In this document: positions 35,406 through 44,492 of the stretch, piece by piece
How the letters are laid out: the number at the start of each line of letters is the position of its first letter
Numbering within the stretch: position 1 is the stretch's first letter
From: an uncultured Caulobacterales bacterium
GTDB lineage: Bacteria; Pseudomonadota; Alphaproteobacteria; Caulobacterales; Caulobacteraceae
Assembly (NCBI GenBank): GCA_903837135.1
Contig: CAILTK010000106.1
Location: 55,222 to 119,221, forward strand
Direction of reading: 5' to 3'
DNA length: 64,000 nt
Made by a program: the position numbers and the translations under genes
Notes under the pieces: generated by a model
Databases searched by the model: none
What the model saw: only the letters and a program-made list of their open reading frames with translations
What the model was told of the DNA's origin: nothing

Positions 35406-35957
35406 ATGCAGGCTCTGTTCAGCTTTCACGGCCGCATCAACCGGCTGCAGTTCGTCGGTCTCTACTTCGCCCAGTTCGCGGTGGTGACCGGGCTGGCCCT
35501 CGTCGGGGGCGTCGGCGTGTTCCTGAGCCTGCGGGCCCACAATCCCCTCCTGATCATCCCGATGATCGCCCCGGCGCTCGTCGCCAGCCTTTGGATGTGG
35601 TTCGCGATCAGCTGGAAGCGCATGGCCGATATCGGTGTGCCGCGGAGCCTTCGCCGACTCCTGCAGCTGTTCTGGGCCGTAGCGGGGGCCATCGTCATGG
35701 CGGTGTACGGTCACTCGCTTCTGGTGCGCACCCTGCTGGGTCTCGTTCCCTTGCTGATGCTGGCGCTCTGGCCCGGTCAGAGTGACGATGACGATCTGCT
35801 CGCCACCTTCGGCGCGCCGCCGCCCGCCAGCGGGCCGCCGCCGCCCCCGCAGCCCTACATCACGCCGCAACCTTCGGCCTACACCCCGGCCCCCGCCTTT
35901 TCGGCGCGGCCGCTGCAGGCCGACGGCCGGCCGGTGTTCGGTCGTCGCGGGCTCTAA
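35406..35957 (+). CDS. DUF805 membrane protein with Pro-rich tail
   Basis: 183 residues from ATG 35406. The start [13 protein letters not shown] is the DUF805 hallmark. Three or four TM helices follow (about 17-40, 48-70, 90-130), with [12 protein letters not shown] between them. After residue 135 there is an acidic patch and a Pro/Ala-rich cytoplasmic tail. DUF805 proteins are inner-membrane proteins of unknown function. The gene meets sfsA tail to tail with a 4-base overlap. Confidence 0.85.
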   Translation: MQALFSFHGRINRLQFVGLYFAQFAVVTGLALVGGVGVFLSLRAHNPLLIIPMIAPALVASLWMWFAISWKRMADIGVPRSLRRLLQLFWAVAGAIVMAVYGHSLLVRTLLGLVPLLMLALWPGQSDDDDLLATFGAPPPASGPPPPPQPYITPQPSAYTPAPAFSARPLQADGRPVFGRRGL

Positions 35958-36670
35958 GCCAGGTCGTTCCGACCGTCCCAGACCATGGGGCGCGTCAGCG
36001 TCACCGACATCGTGTCTATGCTGCAGGCGTAGACCAGGACTTCGACGCCCGCGTCCGCGGCGCGCCTCAGCGCCGCATGATAGACCGCATCGATGTCGCC
36101 GGCCGTATCGAAGCGGTCGGCGTCGGTGCGCTGGACCACGAACAGCTGCACGGCCCGGTCGCCCCGGGCGACCATGGCTTCGAGTTCACGCAGGTGTTTG
36201 GCCGAGCGCGCGGCCACGCAGTCGGGAAACTCGGCCAGACCCGCTTCGCGCATGAAGTGGCAGTTCTTCACCTCCAGCCAGCACGGCGGTCGGCCGTCGC
36301 CCTCGAGCAGGAAGTCGATCCGGCTGGCCTCGCCGTACTTCACTTCGGGCCGCACGGAGGCGTAGCCGCAAAGCTCCGGGATCGCCGTGTCGCGCAGGGC
36401 CTCGGCGACGATGCGGTTGGGATTGTGGGTGTTCACGCCCACGAGGCCGCCGTCCGCCTCGACCAGCTCCAGCGTCAGCGGCAGTTTGCGGGTGGGAGAC
36501 CGGCTGTCCGAGCACCAGACCCCGAGGCCCGGCGAGTTCAGCCCCAACATGGCGCCGGGGTTGGGCACATGCACCGTGGTCTCGGTTCCGTCGTCGAGGG
36601 CCACGTCGGCGAGGAATCGTTTATAGCGGCGCAGCAGCACGCCATGGCGCATGGGTTCGGGGAAACGCAT
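35954..36670 (-). CDS. sfsA: SfsA family DNA/RNA nuclease
   Basis: 238 residues, full length. Family blocks: [16 protein letters not shown] near the start, the OB-like [12 protein letters not shown], and the nuclease core [12 protein letters not shown], then WLEVKNCHF, with the Asp and Glu-x-Lys of the PD-(D/E)XK fold. The end is [17 protein letters not shown]. SfsA binds DNA and was first noted as a regulator of sugar fermentation; nuclease activity is proposed for the family. Confidence 0.95.
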   Translation of the reverse strand: MRFPEPMRHGVLLRRYKRFLADVALDDGTETTVHVPNPGAMLGLNSPGLGVWCSDSRSPTRKLPLTLELVEADGGLVGVNTHNPNRIVAEALRDTAIPELCGYASVRPEVKYGEASRIDFLLEGDGRPPCWLEVKNCHFMREAGLAEFPDCVAARSAKHLRELEAMVARGDRAVQLFVVQRTDADRFDTAGDIDAVYHAALRRAADAGVEVLVYACSIDTMSVTLTRPMVWDGRNDLA

Positions 36671-36766
36671 GCGGTGCTTCTATCATCGGCGTTTTGCCTC
36701 CACATCCGGGTGTGGCCGAAGCGCGGATAACGTATGGGGAGGGTGAATGAGCGAGCGGAGGGACCA

Positions 36767-37528
36767 ATGGCGGTAGGCGAGGGCGTCCTGGCGGCGGTGC
36801 TGATCATCGGCGACGAGATCCTGTCGGGCCGGACCCAGGACACCAACCTGCGCGACATCGCCCAGTACTTCGGCGCCCACGGGGTCGACATCGCCGAGGC
36901 GCGGGTGGTCGGCGACATCGAGGACGAGATCGTCGCCGCGCTGAATCACCTGCGCGAACGCTACGCCTATGTGGTCACCACCGGCGGCATCGGGCCCACC
37001 CACGACGACATCACCGCCGACTGCGTGGCCAAGGCCTTCGGCGTCGGCCTCTACGAGCACCCCGAGATCATCGCCATGATGACCCAGCGCTGGGGCGGGG
37101 AGATCACGCCAGCGCGCCGGCGAATGGCGCGTGTGCCCGAGGGCGGGACCCTGGTGAAAAACCCCGTCAACGGCCCGCCGGGCTTCCAGATCGGCAACGT
37201 CTTCACCCTGGCCGGCGTGCCGCAGGTCATGCGCGGCATGCTCGAGGACGTCGGCCACCGGCTCGCGGGGGCGGCGGTGGTGGTGTCGCGGACCGTCCGC
37301 GTCGAGGGCTCGGGCGAGGGGGTGATCGCCGCCCCGCTCGAGGCGGTGGCCAAGGCGCACCCCAAGCTGTCGCTGGGGTCCTATCCCTTCTTCGGTCCGG
37401 ACGGTTACGGCTCCAGCCTGGTGATCCGCGGCCGCGATCCGGTCGAGGTCGACGCCACCGCCCTGGAGCTGACCGAGGCCCTGCTGGCGGCGGGCGTCGC
37501 GGGGCAGGCTGTGCAGGACCTCAGCTAG
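36767..37528 (+). CDS. CinA-type molybdopterin-binding domain protein
   Basis: 253 residues from ATG 36767, which has GCGGAGGG just upstream. It holds only the MoaB/MogA-like domain (VLIIGDEILSGRTQDTN, then VVTTGGIGPTHDD, TADCVAKAF and the GPPGFQIG loop). The pyridine-nucleotide amidase domain of full CinA is absent, as in many alphaproteobacteria. The name (competence/damage-inducible protein A) is historical; its function here is unknown. The promoter lies between it and the divergent sfsA gene (about 95 bases). Confidence 0.9.
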   Translation: MAVGEGVLAAVLIIGDEILSGRTQDTNLRDIAQYFGAHGVDIAEARVVGDIEDEIVAALNHLRERYAYVVTTGGIGPTHDDITADCVAKAFGVGLYEHPEIIAMMTQRWGGEITPARRRMARVPEGGTLVKNPVNGPPGFQIGNVFTLAGVPQVMRGMLEDVGHRLAGAAVVVSRTVRVEGSGEGVIAAPLEAVAKAHPKLSLGSYPFFGPDGYGSSLVIRGRDPVEVDATALELTEALLAAGVAGQAVQDLS

Positions 37529-37540
37529 CCGGAGCGTCTC

Positions 37541-37580
37541 TATAGCGGTGGTATAGACGTCGCTATATAGCGGCGCTATA
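37541..37580. promoter_or_regulatory. Two palindromic operators before the tetR-type gene
   Basis: TATAGC-GGC-GCTATA (37566-37580) is a perfect inverted repeat with a 3-base spacer. An imperfect copy (TATAGC-GGT-GGTATA) lies at 37541-37555, with centres 25 bp apart. The second ends 8 bases before the regulator's start codon. TetR proteins usually bind such sites in their own promoter, so autorepression of the two-gene operon is the natural reading. Confidence 0.75.
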
Positions 37581-37588
37581 CGGTCCTC

Positions 37589-38164
37589 ATGAACATGCGC
37601 GACACCCTGCTGGCGGCGGCGTTGGAGGTCCTGGAGGAAGGCGGCGAGGCGAAGTTCTCGACGCGTGCGGTCTGCGCGGTGGCGAAGGTCACCGCGCCCA
37701 CGCTCTATCACCACTACGGCAGCGCGGACGGTCTCCTGAGCGCCGCCATGGCGGAGGCATTCGCGCAGTTCCTCCGAAGCAAGCAGGCGGCGGTCCAGGC
37801 CGACGATCCTGAGACGACGCTCCGGGAAGGCTGGGACGATTACGTGCGTTTCGCGGCCGCTCGTCCCCGGCTCTACGCCGCGATGATCGGCCGCGTCCTC
37901 GAGGGCGCCCGGATACCTGCCGCCGAGCAGGCCTTCGCGCTCCTGATCCGACACATCCGGGCCGTCGCCGACGAGGGACGTCTCGCCCTTCCGCCGGAGG
38001 CGGCCGCCGACCTTTTGTGGTCGTCCGTCAACGCCGCTTCCCTGCTCTATGTGACGGCTCGCCTGCGCGATGCGGGGCCGCCCGACCCGGCCGTCGTCGC
38101 GAGCATCCGCGAGCACGCCCTGCAGGCGGTCTTTCTGCCCAAAACGAAAGAGGCGCCCCAATGA
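37589..38164 (+). CDS. TetR-family transcriptional regulator
   Basis: 191 residues. The N-terminal TetR HTH is MRDTLLAAALEVLEEGG, FSTRAVCAVAKVTAPTLYHHYG. The rest is the helical ligand/dimer domain (WDDYVRFAAARPRLYAAMIG). It overlaps the oxidoreductase gene by 4 bases (ATGA), so that enzyme is very likely part of its regulon. The palindromic pair directly upstream is the probable operator. Confidence 0.95.
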   Translation: MNMRDTLLAAALEVLEEGGEAKFSTRAVCAVAKVTAPTLYHHYGSADGLLSAAMAEAFAQFLRSKQAAVQADDPETTLREGWDDYVRFAAARPRLYAAMIGRVLEGARIPAAEQAFALLIRHIRAVADEGRLALPPEAAADLLWSSVNAASLLYVTARLRDAGPPDPAVVASIREHALQAVFLPKTKEAPQ

Positions 38165-39162
38165 AGATACTCGTTACGGGAGGCGCGGGCTTCCTTGGCA
38201 AGCACCTGATTCCGAAGCTTGTGGGGGACGGGCATCAGGTGTTGGCGCTGACGCGGTCTGCATCGTCCCACGCGGCCTTGCGCGCCTTGGGCGCGTCGCC
38301 TGTCGCGGGCGACCTGGACAGCCGGGAATCGCTTTCCCTTCCCGCCATCGACGCCGTCGTTCACGCAGCCGCCCTGTTCCGCTTCGCGGGCCCGCGTGCG
38401 CCTTACTTCCGGACCAACGTCGACGGCACGGCGGCGATACTGAGCGGAGCCGAGAAGGCAGGCGCGCGAACCTTCGTCCACATCAGCGCGGCCGGAGTCG
38501 CCATGGATGACCGTGGCTCGCCCCTCCGCGACATCGACGAGAGCGCACCGGTCCACCCGGACAGCTTCTCGGCTTATCTCGCGAGCAAGTCGCGCGGCGA
38601 AAAGCTCGTCCTGGCCGCTGACAAGCCCGGCTTCCGGACGATAGCCCTCCGTCCGCCCGCGATCTGGGGAGCGGGCGACGCGTTCAGCCGTGAACTTCCG
38701 CACGCCATCGGCTCCGGTCGGTTCGCCTTCTTTGACCGAGGCGATTACGCCTTCTCGACCTGTCACGCGGATAATGTCGTCGAGGCCGTGCAATGCGCGC
38801 TCGAGCGTGGCGCGGGTGGCCGGGCCTACTTCATCAACGATCGGGAACGGCAAACCTTCCGTGAGTTCATCGCCATGCTTGCGGGCGTGCAGGGCTTGTC
38901 CATCGATAGAGTCCCATCGATGCCCTATCGCCTGGCCTTCACCCTGGGCGGTTTGCTTGAGGCGGCCTGGGGGGTGATGCTTCGGAAAGATGACCCGCCC
39001 CTGTCACGCTCCATGGTGCGCATGATTGGGCGGGAATTCAGCACCTCCGACGCGGCCGCGCGCCGCGAGCTGGGCTATGTGGGAAGGACGTCGCGCGCGG
39101 ACGGCCTGCGGAGTTACGGGGCGGTGCGATCCGGAAACCGGTCCCCAGCCCCAGTACCCTGA
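38161..39162 (+). CDS. NAD(P)-dependent epimerase/dehydratase (extended SDR)
   Basis: 333 residues. Rossmann motif VTGGAGFLGKHL near the N-terminus, acidic VAGDLD, VVHAAALFRF, and the catalytic S ... YLASKSRGEK (Tyr-x3-Lys) near residue 140. The pattern is that of extended SDRs such as NDP-sugar epimerases, dihydroflavonol-type reductases or 3-beta-hydroxysteroid dehydrogenases. Substrate unknown. Translational coupling to the TetR gene suggests it responds to or removes the regulator's ligand. Confidence 0.9.
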   Translation: MKILVTGGAGFLGKHLIPKLVGDGHQVLALTRSASSHAALRALGASPVAGDLDSRESLSLPAIDAVVHAAALFRFAGPRAPYFRTNVDGTAAILSGAEKAGARTFVHISAAGVAMDDRGSPLRDIDESAPVHPDSFSAYLASKSRGEKLVLAADKPGFRTIALRPPAIWGAGDAFSRELPHAIGSGRFAFFDRGDYAFSTCHADNVVEAVQCALERGAGGRAYFINDRERQTFREFIAMLAGVQGLSIDRVPSMPYRLAFTLGGLLEAAWGVMLRKDDPPLSRSMVRMIGREFSTSDAAARRELGYVGRTSRADGLRSYGAVRSGNRSPAPVP

Positions 39163-39170
39163 TCGGGCCC

Positions 39171-39821
39171 TCACCCGCCGCGCTGCGCCAAACGCAGGAA
39201 CTCCTGGCGCGTTCGCGGGTCGTCGCGGACGACGCCGAGCAGGCTGGAGGTGACCAGGGACGAGCCCGGCGTGTTGACCCCGCGCAGGGTCATGCAGGCG
39301 TGCTCGGCTTCGATCAGCACGCCGACGCCGTGCGGGTTCAGCACCTCCTGGATGGCGTTGGCGATCTCGGCGGTCAGCTTCTCCTGGATCTGCAGCCGGC
39401 GGGCGAAGCCGTTCACCACCCGTGACAGCTTGGAGATGCCCACCACCCGGTCGCGCGGCAGATAGGCGACGTGGGCCACGCCGGTCACCGGCAACATGTG
39501 GTGTTCGCAGCACGACACCACGCGGATATCCTTCAGGATCACCAGCTGGTCATAGCCGCCGACCTCCTCGAAGGTACGCTCCAGATAGGAGCGCGGGTCG
39601 GTGTCGTAGCCGGCGAACAGCTCGCGGTACGAGCGCACCACCCGGGCCGGCGTATCCAGCAGGCCTTCGCGGTCCGGATCGTCGCCGGCCCAGCGCAGCA
39701 GGGTGCGCACCGCCGCCTCGGCTTCCTCCGGCGTCGGCCGCCCATCGGCGTGGCTGGTCTTGGGCGGCAGCATGCCCTCGTCATCGAAATCCGGCGTACG
39801 CGGCACTTTGGCCCCTCCCAT
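39171..39821 (-). CDS. folE: GTP cyclohydrolase I
   Basis: 216 residues from ATG 39821; a GTG at 39806 has GGAGGGG at ideal spacing and may be the real start. The enzyme makes dihydroneopterin triphosphate, the first step of folate biosynthesis. Zinc and catalytic residues are in [18 protein letters not shown]; other blocks are [30 protein letters not shown] and [11 protein letters not shown]. It is convergent with the SDR gene after an 8-base gap. Confidence 0.97.
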   Translation of the reverse strand: MGGAKVPRTPDFDDEGMLPPKTSHADGRPTPEEAEAAVRTLLRWAGDDPDREGLLDTPARVVRSYRELFAGYDTDPRSYLERTFEEVGGYDQLVILKDIRVVSCCEHHMLPVTGVAHVAYLPRDRVVGISKLSRVVNGFARRLQIQEKLTAEIANAIQEVLNPHGVGVLIEAEHACMTLRGVNTPGSSLVTSSLLGVVRDDPRTRQEFLRLAQRGG

Positions 39822-39898
39822 GATGTTTGCCGCATAGCTGGGGATAAGCCGGGGCGGGTCAAGCGCGGCGCGGCGAACGGGCGTTCGTATGGGACTTG

Positions 39899-39906
39899 TT
39901 AACCAT
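39899..39906 (+). promoter_or_regulatory. CtrA-type half site upstream of fliQ
   Basis: TTAACCAT, the common half of CtrA boxes in Caulobacterales, stands 61 bases before the fliQ start. No second TTAA lies 7 bases away, so it is a half site only. fliQ operons in Caulobacter are, from memory, under CtrA control. Confidence 0.5.
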
Positions 39907-39966
39907 GTTTGGCGAGGGTCGGATCGGGTCCCCGACGTCTGGGAGCCGCTTTCCACGGAGTATCGC

Positions 39967-40230
39967 ATGAACGGCGCCGAAGTTCTGGATATCGGCCGCG
40001 ACGCCATCTGGCTCGCGATCCAGCTGGCCGCCCCCGTGCTGCTCGTCGGCCTCGTGGTCGGCGTCGCCATCGGCCTGTTGCAGGCCCTGACCCAGGTGCA
40101 GGAGGCCACCCTGGTCTATGCGCCCAAGATCATCGCCGTCTTCTTCGCCCTCCTGGTCACCCTGCCGCTGATGGGCGCGCTGCTGTCAGGCTTCATGCAC
40201 CAGATCGCCGCGCGCATCGCCTCGCTGTGA
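39967..40230 (+). CDS. fliQ: Flagellar export protein FliQ
   Basis: 87 residues, the usual size. Two TM helices with [19 protein letters not shown] between them, the family signature. FliQ joins FliP and FliR in the helical export-gate core of the flagellar type III secretion apparatus. It is first of the fliQ-fliR-flhB run, a known Caulobacter arrangement ahead of cckA. Confidence 0.97.
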   Translation: MNGAEVLDIGRDAIWLAIQLAAPVLLVGLVVGVAIGLLQALTQVQEATLVYAPKIIAVFFALLVTLPLMGALLSGFMHQIAARIASL

Positions 40231-40237
40231 CCCTTCG

Positions 40238-41002
40238 ATGACCCTCGTCGAACACTACGCCCTGCCCGAGCAGATCTACGGCGCGGCCCTGGTGTTCGCC
40301 CGGGTGGGCGCCTTCTGCATGCTGATCCCGGGGATCGGCGAGACCAGCGTTCCGATCAATATCCGCCTGGCCTTCTCCCTCCTGCTGGCGATGGTGCTCT
40401 ACCCGATCGTGCGCGCCAGCCTGCCGCCGATTCCATCGACCGTCGACGGCCTGGCGGGGCAGGTGACCATCGAGGTGCTGATCGGCCTCGCGATCGGCGT
40501 GCTGCTGCGCCTGTTCCTGGCGTCGCTGGCGGTGGCCGGCGAGGTGGTGTCGTTGCAGACGACCTTGAGCTTCGCCCAGACCGCCAATCCCACCGAGGCG
40601 CAACCGACCGCCACCGTTGGCTCCTTCCTGACCCTGCTCGGCATGACGCTGATCTTCGCCACCAACCTGCACCATGTGTTCCTGGCCGGCGTGATCCATT
40701 CCTACGCCCTGTTCCCCGCGGCGCGGGCCGCCCCGGTCGGCGACTTCGGTCACCTGGCGGTGCGGATGACCGGGGAGACCTTCGCCCTCGGCATCCAGCT
40801 CTCGGCCCCGGTGATGGTGTTCTCCCTGGTGTTCAACGTGGCCGCCGGCTTCATCGGCCGCGCCATGCCGCAGTTCCAGGTCTTCTTCGTCGCCACGCCG
40901 CTGACCGTCATGCTCGGCCTGTCGGTCTTCGCCCTCGGCCTCGGCGTGATCGGCCTCCTGTGGCTCGACCGCTATCGCGCCTTCGCCGAGCGACTGGCGT
41001 GA
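40238..41002 (+). CDS. fliR: Flagellar export protein FliR
   Basis: 254 residues, six or so TM helices. Family features are LVFARVGAFCMLIPGIGE near the start and FAQTANPTEAQP in the middle. FliR completes the FliPQR export gate and contacts FlhB. It starts 7 bases after fliQ. The gap to flhB (83 bases) holds no gene. Confidence 0.97.
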   Translation: MTLVEHYALPEQIYGAALVFARVGAFCMLIPGIGETSVPINIRLAFSLLLAMVLYPIVRASLPPIPSTVDGLAGQVTIEVLIGLAIGVLLRLFLASLAVAGEVVSLQTTLSFAQTANPTEAQPTATVGSFLTLLGMTLIFATNLHHVFLAGVIHSYALFPAARAAPVGDFGHLAVRMTGETFALGIQLSAPVMVFSLVFNVAAGFIGRAMPQFQVFFVATPLTVMLGLSVFALGLGVIGLLWLDRYRAFAERLA

Positions 41003-41085
41003 GCATGTCCGGCCACGGCCCGACCCCCCGGGCGCGCCCGGATCACGAGCGTCCAGCCCCTGCCCGCCCGGCGAGGGGCTAGGCC

Positions 41086-42186
41086 ATGGCCGGGGAAGCC
41101 AGCGACGGCGCATCGCGCACAGAAGCCCCGTCAGGCCGCCGACTTTCCCAGGCGCGCGAGAAGGGCGACGTCGCCAAATCGCCGGAGCTGCCGGCCTTCA
41201 TGGCGCTCGCCGCCTCGGCGACCATCCTCGTCGGCATGGGCGGAACGATCGCCCGCGACATCGCCGCCAAGCTGCAGATCTTCCTCGAGCGGCCCGACGC
41301 CTTCGAGATGTCGGGGGCCGGCCTGGTCAAGGTGATGGGCATGGCCCTGCAGGCGGCCGCACCCGTGGGCTGGATCATGATCGCGGCGACCATCGCCGGC
41401 GTGGCGGGAAACCTGGTGCAGACCGGACTGATCTGGGCGCCCTCCAAGCTGGCGCTGAGTCCGAGCAAGATCAGCCCGATGGGCGGCTTCTCCCGCCTGT
41501 TCGGCATCGACGGCCTGATGAACTTCCTGAAGTCGGTCGCCAAGATGGTGGCCGTCGGCTGCACCGCCTGGATCGTCCTGCAGCCGCGGGCGGCGGACCT
41601 CGTCATGGTGGGCCGGCTCGACCCCGCCGCCATTCTGCCGGTGGCGATGCAATGGCTGTGGGCGCTGTGCCTCGGCGTGCTGATCGTGTTCGGGGTCCTC
41701 GCCGGCGTGGACTTCTTCTGGCAGCGCATGCGCTTCACCGAGAAGATGAAGATGAGCCGCGAAGAGGTGAAGGAGGACACCAAGGAGTCGGAAGGCGATC
41801 CGCTGGTCAAGGCCAAGCTGCGCCAGAAACGCATGGCCGCGTCCCGGCGGCGGACCATCCAGAGCGTGCCCAAGGCCACCCTGGTGGTGATGAACCCGAC
41901 CCACTACGCCGTGGCCCTGCGCTACGTGCAGGGCGAGACCCCGGCCCCCCTGTGCGTGGCCAAGGGGATCGACGCCCTGGCCCTGAAGATCAAGGAGGTG
42001 GCGCTGGCCCACGACATCGCGGTGATCGAGGATCCGCCGCTGGCCCGCGCCCTCTACGCCACCATGGAGGTCGACGAGACCATCCCGCGCGAGCACTTCG
42101 AAGCGGTGGCCAAGATCATCGGCATGATCCTCGGCGTCGGCCGCCGCCGCGCCCAGGCCCATGCCCCGCGACCGGCGCGGCTGTAA
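41086..42186 (+). CDS. flhB: Flagellar export switch protein FlhB
   Basis: 366 residues. It opens RTEAPSGRRLSQAREKGDVAKSPEL with the standard FlhB motif. Four TM helices, then the cytoplasmic domain with the autocleavage site NPTH at about residue 270 (VVMNPTHYAVALRY). Cleavage there switches export from rod/hook to filament substrates. Confidence 0.97.
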   Translation: MAGEASDGASRTEAPSGRRLSQAREKGDVAKSPELPAFMALAASATILVGMGGTIARDIAAKLQIFLERPDAFEMSGAGLVKVMGMALQAAAPVGWIMIAATIAGVAGNLVQTGLIWAPSKLALSPSKISPMGGFSRLFGIDGLMNFLKSVAKMVAVGCTAWIVLQPRAADLVMVGRLDPAAILPVAMQWLWALCLGVLIVFGVLAGVDFFWQRMRFTEKMKMSREEVKEDTKESEGDPLVKAKLRQKRMAASRRRTIQSVPKATLVVMNPTHYAVALRYVQGETPAPLCVAKGIDALALKIKEVALAHDIAVIEDPPLARALYATMEVDETIPREHFEAVAKIIGMILGVGRRRAQAHAPRPARL

Positions 42187-42313
42187 CCGCCGGCCCTGCG
42201 GGGTCCCGAGAGGACCGGAGGTCGCATTTCACCCTCATCGCCGGCCGGGCTGGCGTTAACGACATGGGTGGCCCTTTCCGGCATACTCCCGCGCTCAAGG
42301 TGGGGCGGGTCTG

Positions 42314-44398
42314 ATGAGCGTTGATCTCGACATGCCGGGACGAAGCAAGCCTGCGCGCGAGCGGCGGCCCCTGGTCGATCCGCTGGCGCTGGCGGCGGCG
42401 GTGTTCTTCGTCATCGCCGCGGCCGCGGCGGCCTATCCGGCGCTGAGAGCGGGCCCGATCACCGGGCCCGGCCTGCTGTTGCTGATCGGCATCGGCGGCG
42501 TGGCGCTGGCGGGGGTGTTCACATTTCTCTCCAGCGACGCGCCCTCCCGCGAAGCGCCGCGGCTCGATCTCGCCCCCAGCCTGGTCGCTTCGCTTGGCGA
42601 ACCGGCCTGCGTGGCCAGGCCCGACGGACGGATCGTCGCCGCCAATCCCGCCTGGCGCGCCCTGGTCGGCGGCGGGTCGCGGCTGCCGAAGACGGGCTCC
42701 AACCTCTACGCCGCCCTCGTCGCCGCCAAGCGCACGGGCGCCGGCGAGGCGGAGTGGCGCGATCGCACGCTGAGCCTGGCGCGGGTCGACGGCGGCCTGC
42801 TGCTGGTCCGCGCGCTCGAGCCCGCCGCCGCCGGCGTGCTGGAGGTGCGCCACCCCGCCCCCGCGCCGCTGGCGCCGCCCGCGGCGCTCGACGCCTTCGC
42901 CGCCTCCGCGCCCTTCGGCGCGGCCCTGCTCGAAGGCCAGCAGCCGTTCGAGGCGGTGATCGTCGAGGCCAACGGCGCACTCCTCAGCCTCACCGACGGC
43001 AAGGCCGAGGCGGGCCTGCGGTTCGGCGACCTGCTGGAGCCCGCCGGCCTCGCCGAGGCGGCGCAGCGGCTGGTCGACAAGCCCGGCTCGCCGGTCGAGG
43101 TGCGCATCGCCGACGGCGGCGGCAAGGTGGCGCATCTCTATCTGACCCGCGCCGACGGCCGGCTGGTGGCCTATCTGATCGACGTCTCCGAGCACAAGCA
43201 GGTCGAACTGCAGCTCGCCCAGTCGCAGAAGATGCAGGCGATCGGCCAGCTCGCCGGCGGCGTGGCGCACGACTTCAACAACCTCCTGATGGCGATTCAA
43301 ATGCAGCTGAGCGAGCTCCTGCAGCGCCATCCGGTGGGCGATCCCTCCTACGAGGGACTGAACGAGATCGGAAAGACCGCCGTGCGCGCCGCCGACCTCG
43401 TGCGCAAGCTCCTGGCCTTCTCGCGCAAGCAGACCGTCCAGCGCGAGACGCTCGAGCTCGGCGAGCTGATCTCCGAGTTCGAGGTGCTGCTGCGCCGCCT
43501 GCTGCGCGAGGACGTGAAGCTCGAGAACGACTATGGGCGCGACCTGCCGCTGGTGCGGGCCGACAAGAGCCAGCTCGAGACCGCGGTGATGAACCTGGCG
43601 GTCAACGCGCGCGACGCCCTGCGCAGCCACGGGACCAGCGACGGTAGACCGGCGGTGGTGCGCATCCGCGTGGCGCGGCTCGCCCGCATGGAGGCGGTCG
43701 TGCTCGGCTATCCCGGCTGTCCGGACGCGGGCTGCGCGCTGATCGAGGTGTCCGACAACGGGCCGGGCATTCCGCCGGCGGTGATGGACAAGATCTTCGA
43801 GCCCTTCTTCACCACCAAGCCGCAGCACGAGGGCACGGGCCTCGGCCTCGCCACCGTCTACGGCATCGTCAAGCAGGCGGACGGCTGGATCTGGGTGGCG
43901 AGCGAGCCCGGCCATGGCGCGGCCTTCCGCATCTTCCTGCCGATCTATGTTCCGGCGCCCACGCTGGAGCCGGCCGCCGCGCCGGCGCATACGCCGCTGA
44001 AATTCAAACCGACCCCGCGCGACCTGTCGGGCGTCGGCCGCATCCTGTTCGTCGAGGACGAGGACGCGGTGCGCATCGTCGCCGCCCGCCTGCTTCGGGC
44101 GCGCGGCTACGAGGTGATCGAGGCCGCCGATGGCGAAGAGGCGCTGGAGCTGGCCGAACAGCACGCGGGCGAGATCGACCTTTTGATCTCCGACGTGGTC
44201 ATGCCCGGGCTCGACGGGCCGGCCCTGCTCAAGAAGGCCCGGCCCTTCCTCGGCGACGCCAAGGTGATGTTCATCTCCGGCTACGCCGAAGCGGAGTTCT
44301 CCGACCTGTTGGAGGGCGAGAGCGGCATCACCTTCGTCGCCAAGCCGATCGACATCAAGGTCCTGGCCGAGCGGGTGAAGCAGCAGCTGCAGTCATAG
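42314..44398 (+). CDS. cckA: Hybrid histidine kinase CckA
   Basis: 694 residues. Two N-terminal TM helices (about 24-65), PAS-like domains (80-300), the H-box [11 protein letters not shown] with the phospho-acceptor near His 319, the catalytic ATP-binding domain ([30 protein letters not shown]) and a C-terminal receiver with Asp 627 ([10 protein letters not shown]). These positions closely match my memory of Caulobacter CckA, the kinase/phosphatase that feeds ChpT-CtrA/CpdR. The place directly after flhB is the Caulobacter gene order and settles the identity. Confidence 0.95.
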   Translation: MSVDLDMPGRSKPARERRPLVDPLALAAAVFFVIAAAAAAYPALRAGPITGPGLLLLIGIGGVALAGVFTFLSSDAPSREAPRLDLAPSLVASLGEPACVARPDGRIVAANPAWRALVGGGSRLPKTGSNLYAALVAAKRTGAGEAEWRDRTLSLARVDGGLLLVRALEPAAAGVLEVRHPAPAPLAPPAALDAFAASAPFGAALLEGQQPFEAVIVEANGALLSLTDGKAEAGLRFGDLLEPAGLAEAAQRLVDKPGSPVEVRIADGGGKVAHLYLTRADGRLVAYLIDVSEHKQVELQLAQSQKMQAIGQLAGGVAHDFNNLLMAIQMQLSELLQRHPVGDPSYEGLNEIGKTAVRAADLVRKLLAFSRKQTVQRETLELGELISEFEVLLRRLLREDVKLENDYGRDLPLVRADKSQLETAVMNLAVNARDALRSHGTSDGRPAVVRIRVARLARMEAVVLGYPGCPDAGCALIEVSDNGPGIPPAVMDKIFEPFFTTKPQHEGTGLGLATVYGIVKQADGWIWVASEPGHGAAFRIFLPIYVPAPTLEPAAAPAHTPLKFKPTPRDLSGVGRILFVEDEDAVRIVAARLLRARGYEVIEAADGEEALELAEQHAGEIDLLISDVVMPGLDGPALLKKARPFLGDAKVMFISGYAEAEFSDLLEGESGITFVAKPIDIKVLAERVKQQLQS

Positions 44399-44492
44399 GG
44401 AGCCGGGCCTGTCGGCGCCGGCCTTATTCCCGTCGCGCTTGTACGGTGCGCTGAAGGCCGCCACGCTGGGGGCTTCCCGGCAGGAACCGCGC

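Noticed and set aside
36683..38161. 492-codon minus-strand ORF
   Set aside because: Complement of the cinA-type and TetR genes; His/Arg/Gly-rich shadow translation.
42250..42262. GTTAACG before cckA as a CtrA site
   Set aside because: Only one half and not the TTAACC form; listed only as a remark, not as a feature.
42116..44164. 682-codon minus-strand ORF
   Set aside because: Complement of cckA, whose sense-strand domains are unmistakable.
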